The notes beneath the pieces were generated by a model. The model worked only from the letters and a program-made list of their open reading frames with translations. It made no database searches and was not told the DNA's origin. The translations under genes and the position numbers were made by a program. Source: Mycobacterium sp. 852013-50091_SCH5140682 (GTDB taxonomy: Bacteria; Actinomycetota; Actinomycetes; Mycobacteriales; Mycobacteriaceae). Taken from it: a DNA stretch of 64,000 bases. The stretch is taken from contig NZ_LZTB01000117.1 of the NCBI RefSeq assembly GCF_001665685.1, forward strand, positions 1 through 64,000. Reading direction: 5' to 3'. Of the stretch, positions 62,066-64,000 are shown piece by piece (position 1 is the stretch's first letter; every line of letters begins with the position of its first letter).

Positions 62066-63078
62066 CCTACCCGCCTCCCGATGACCCGTTCGGCGGCATG
62101 CCGTTCGGCCAGCTGCCGCCGACACCGCCACCGCCCTACAGCGGTCCGCCGGTCATACCGGCGGCGCCGCAACCACCGTCACCCTCCGGCGAGGTCAACA
62201 CGTTCGCGACGCTCTCGGTGGTTTTCGCATTCGTGTTCGCCCCGATCGGCGCGGTGCTCGGCCATCTCGGTTTGTCGCAGGTCAAGCGCACCGGGCAGCG
62301 CGGCCACGACCGTGCCCTCATCGGGGTGGCGCTGTCGTACACCTTCATCGTGGCGGCCGTGGTTGGCCTCGTCGTGTGGATCACGGTGAAACCCTCGGCT
62401 TCCGATTCGAAAATCGTTGTCGCCCAGACCACTACGACGACGTCCGTCCAGGCGAGCACGTCGACGAGCCTGCCCCCGCCGCCTCCGCCACCACCGCCTC
62501 CGGTCGCACCCGCGGACATGGCCGGATTGCTGCCGAGCCTGGCCGAGATGCGCCAACTCATGAACAACCCGGACCTGACCGATGCAGGCAACGGCGACGA
62601 GGTGGGGGTGGTCTCATCGTCTGTGCAGACCTTCGACCCGCCCGAATGTGTGGTGTCGATGAATTCGTTCACCCCGGAGCCGTATAAAGACAGCGGTTAC
62701 CGCTCGGTGCTGTCGGTGAATGCCTCTGGGCCCCACGGCAACACCCAGGCCGGCATCGGAGTGGCTGTGTTCGACGACGCAGCCGCCGCGCAGAAGACGC
62801 TGACCAACTACATCGCGCTGCTGCAGCAGTGCGCCGGTAAGACGCTGACATGGACTATCGTCCAGGACGGCAAGTGGTCCAAGTTCATCCTCGGCGCACC
62901 CGAAAACAGCGGCGCCGTAACGGGAGTGCACAACACCAACATAGGTTCGACCACCGGCATCTATCGGGCCATCGGTGCCAAGTCCAATGTCCTGGTCGAC
63001 GTGCAGATGGTCGGAGCGGATCTGACCGACCAGAACATCAGGGCCGTCAACAACGTCCTCGCCAAGATTCCGGGCTGA
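62062..63078 (+). CDS. DUF4190 membrane protein fused to PknH_C-like ectodomain
   Basis: 338 residues, start overlapping the previous stop (ATGA). The N-terminus has DDPFGGMPFGQ, then two DUF4190 helices (LSVVFAFVFAPIGAVLGHLGLSQV, then IVAAVVGLVVWITV), a Pro-rich linker (PPPPPPPPP) and a PknH_C-like outside domain with cysteines in PPECVVSM and LQQCAGKT. It combines the DUF4190 unit of the gene at 43624 with the sensor domain of its neighbours. Confidence 0.73.
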   Translation: MTYPPPDDPFGGMPFGQLPPTPPPPYSGPPVIPAAPQPPSPSGEVNTFATLSVVFAFVFAPIGAVLGHLGLSQVKRTGQRGHDRALIGVALSYTFIVAAVVGLVVWITVKPSASDSKIVVAQTTTTTSVQASTSTSLPPPPPPPPPPVAPADMAGLLPSLAEMRQLMNNPDLTDAGNGDEVGVVSSSVQTFDPPECVVSMNSFTPEPYKDSGYRSVLSVNASGPHGNTQAGIGVAVFDDAAAAQKTLTNYIALLQQCAGKTLTWTIVQDGKWSKFILGAPENSGAVTGVHNTNIGSTTGIYRAIGAKSNVLVDVQMVGADLTDQNIRAVNNVLAKIPG

Positions 63079-63079
63079 C

Positions 63080-63970
63080 GTGACATACCCGGGCGGACCA
63101 GACGACCCGTTCGGCGGGGCGCCGTTCGGCAGCTATCCCGCCGGCCAGCAGCCCCCGTACGGTGGACCGCCGGTCATCCCGGCGCCCGCCCCACAGCCGC
63201 CGCGCGCCAAACGGCGCGGCGTCATCCTCGTGGCGATGGCCGCCGTTGTGGTGATCTCCGTTGCAGCCCTGGTGATCTGGCTCGTCGTACCCGGCAAGCG
63301 CAGTGCTCCGGCACCCGGGCCTGCCGCGACGACGACAGCGACGAGCACCACCCCGACCTTGAGCGTGCCGGAACCCGTGAGCCCGTCACAGTTGGCCGGC
63401 TTTCTGCTGTCCCTCGACGACGTCAAGCGATTGGCGAACGCCGCCAACGACTACAAGACGACCGACAGCACGGCACTCAACGGATCGGAAGGCATCACCG
63501 TCACCCCGCCGCAGTGCGTCTCCGCGTTGTTCGGCGGTGGCACCGAGGTGTTTGTTCCCAGCGATGTCATCGCGACCGCGGCCCGGCAGGTCGACCTCGT
63601 CGGGGACATGAAGAAGGTCGGCCTCGGTGGCCTCGAGCAGCGGGTGGTGCTCTACGAAAACCCCTCGGTGGCAAGCCGACTCGTCTCCGATATCGAAGCG
63701 AAGTGGCGTGGGTGCGCAGGTCCGGTGACCGTCGCCTTCACCGACGGCACTCCCACCTCGCACTACACGGTGGGGCCGGTCACGCACGGCAACCGGAACC
63801 CGTCGATCGTGCTGGTAAGTGCCACGATGGCCAATTCGGCGCTGTTCGTCAGCACGCGCGTGGTCGTGGCCAAGGCGAACGTCGTCGTCGACCTGGCGCT
63901 GATGGGCGCCGATCTCGGTGAGAGCGCGGAATCGATTGCTTTGGAGATTCTGTCGCGGATACCGGCGTAG
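63080..63970 (+). CDS. Membrane sensor protein with PknH_C-like ectodomain (second)
   Basis: 296 residues from GTG 63080. The tail PDDPFGGAPFGS, one membrane helix (ILVAMAAVVVISVAALVIWLVV), a linker and a PknH_C-like ectodomain (PPQCVSALFG, WRGCAG) align along their length with the protein at 61178, so the two arose by duplication around the DUF4190-type gene. It is the last gene of the array in this window; 30 bases follow before the end. Confidence 0.75.
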   Translation: MTYPGGPDDPFGGAPFGSYPAGQQPPYGGPPVIPAPAPQPPRAKRRGVILVAMAAVVVISVAALVIWLVVPGKRSAPAPGPAATTTATSTTPTLSVPEPVSPSQLAGFLLSLDDVKRLANAANDYKTTDSTALNGSEGITVTPPQCVSALFGGGTEVFVPSDVIATAARQVDLVGDMKKVGLGGLEQRVVLYENPSVASRLVSDIEAKWRGCAGPVTVAFTDGTPTSHYTVGPVTHGNRNPSIVLVSATMANSALFVSTRVVVAKANVVVDLALMGADLGESAESIALEILSRIPA

Positions 63971-64000
63971 GCAAGACCCCTGTGCCATAGGTCGATCGGG

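Overview
This window is the end of a contig from a high-GC actinobacterium, almost certainly a mycobacterium of the Mycolicibacterium type. The pointers are PknH_C-like sensor proteins, a WXG100 protein with a YxxxD tail, a DUF222/HNH endonuclease, a monomeric isocitrate dehydrogenase, many mycobacterial-style lipoproteins, and genes chained by ATGA, GTGA or TGATG overlaps. Bases 7-39 are not genomic: they match the Illumina Nextera read-1 transposase adapter exactly. The true sequence starts at about base 40, inside a decayed IS481-family element.

Layout. 40-849: IS481 transposase pseudogene. 1038-6215: lipoproteins plus a WXG100 protein coupled to a protein with a WXG-like head and a C39/papain-like protease tail, a candidate ESX-secreted effector locus. 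6399-8125: secreted Ig-like/membrane protein and a coupled partner. 8470-10798: MerR-family regulator divergent from an acyl-CoA carboxylase beta subunit, with two tandem operator-like palindromes between them. 10960-22695: an unusual isoprenoid-type cluster. A polyprenyl synthase, LuxE-like and LuxC-like enzymes and a beta-domain protein run rightward; a FAD oxidoreductase, a class III cyclase-AAA-TPR protein and three proteins of unknown function run leftward. 22698-31651: catabolic and regulatory genes (amidase, AHSA1/ArsR pair, LysR regulator with a NylB-like hydrolase and an NCS1 permease, MarR regulator with a monooxygenase and a hydrolase). 31802-34039: icd2. 34149-39690: a Wadjet/MksBEF-like jetABC set with no jetD nuclease gene; a DUF222/HNH endonuclease follows instead. 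41432-43325: methyltransferase, EVE-domain protein and a YgiD-like dioxygenase.

43478-63970 is one rightward array of about thirteen genes. It encodes two small membrane proteins, a secreted VWA membrane protein, a tubulin-like protein, a large membrane protein, a beta-sandwich protein, a GAP1-N2-like GTPase-associated protein, a second VWA protein, a zinc-ribbon GTPase resembling DO-GTPase2, and three membrane proteins, two or three of them with PknH_C-like ectodomains. A short DPFGG-type motif recurs in the tails of several of these proteins and may be a shared docking element. This array is the best candidate for an incompletely described system: a membrane-sensed, GTPase- and tubulin-based machine. 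The isoprenoid/cyclase cluster is second and the jetD-less Wadjet locus third. Function calls come from motifs read by eye; no database search was run.
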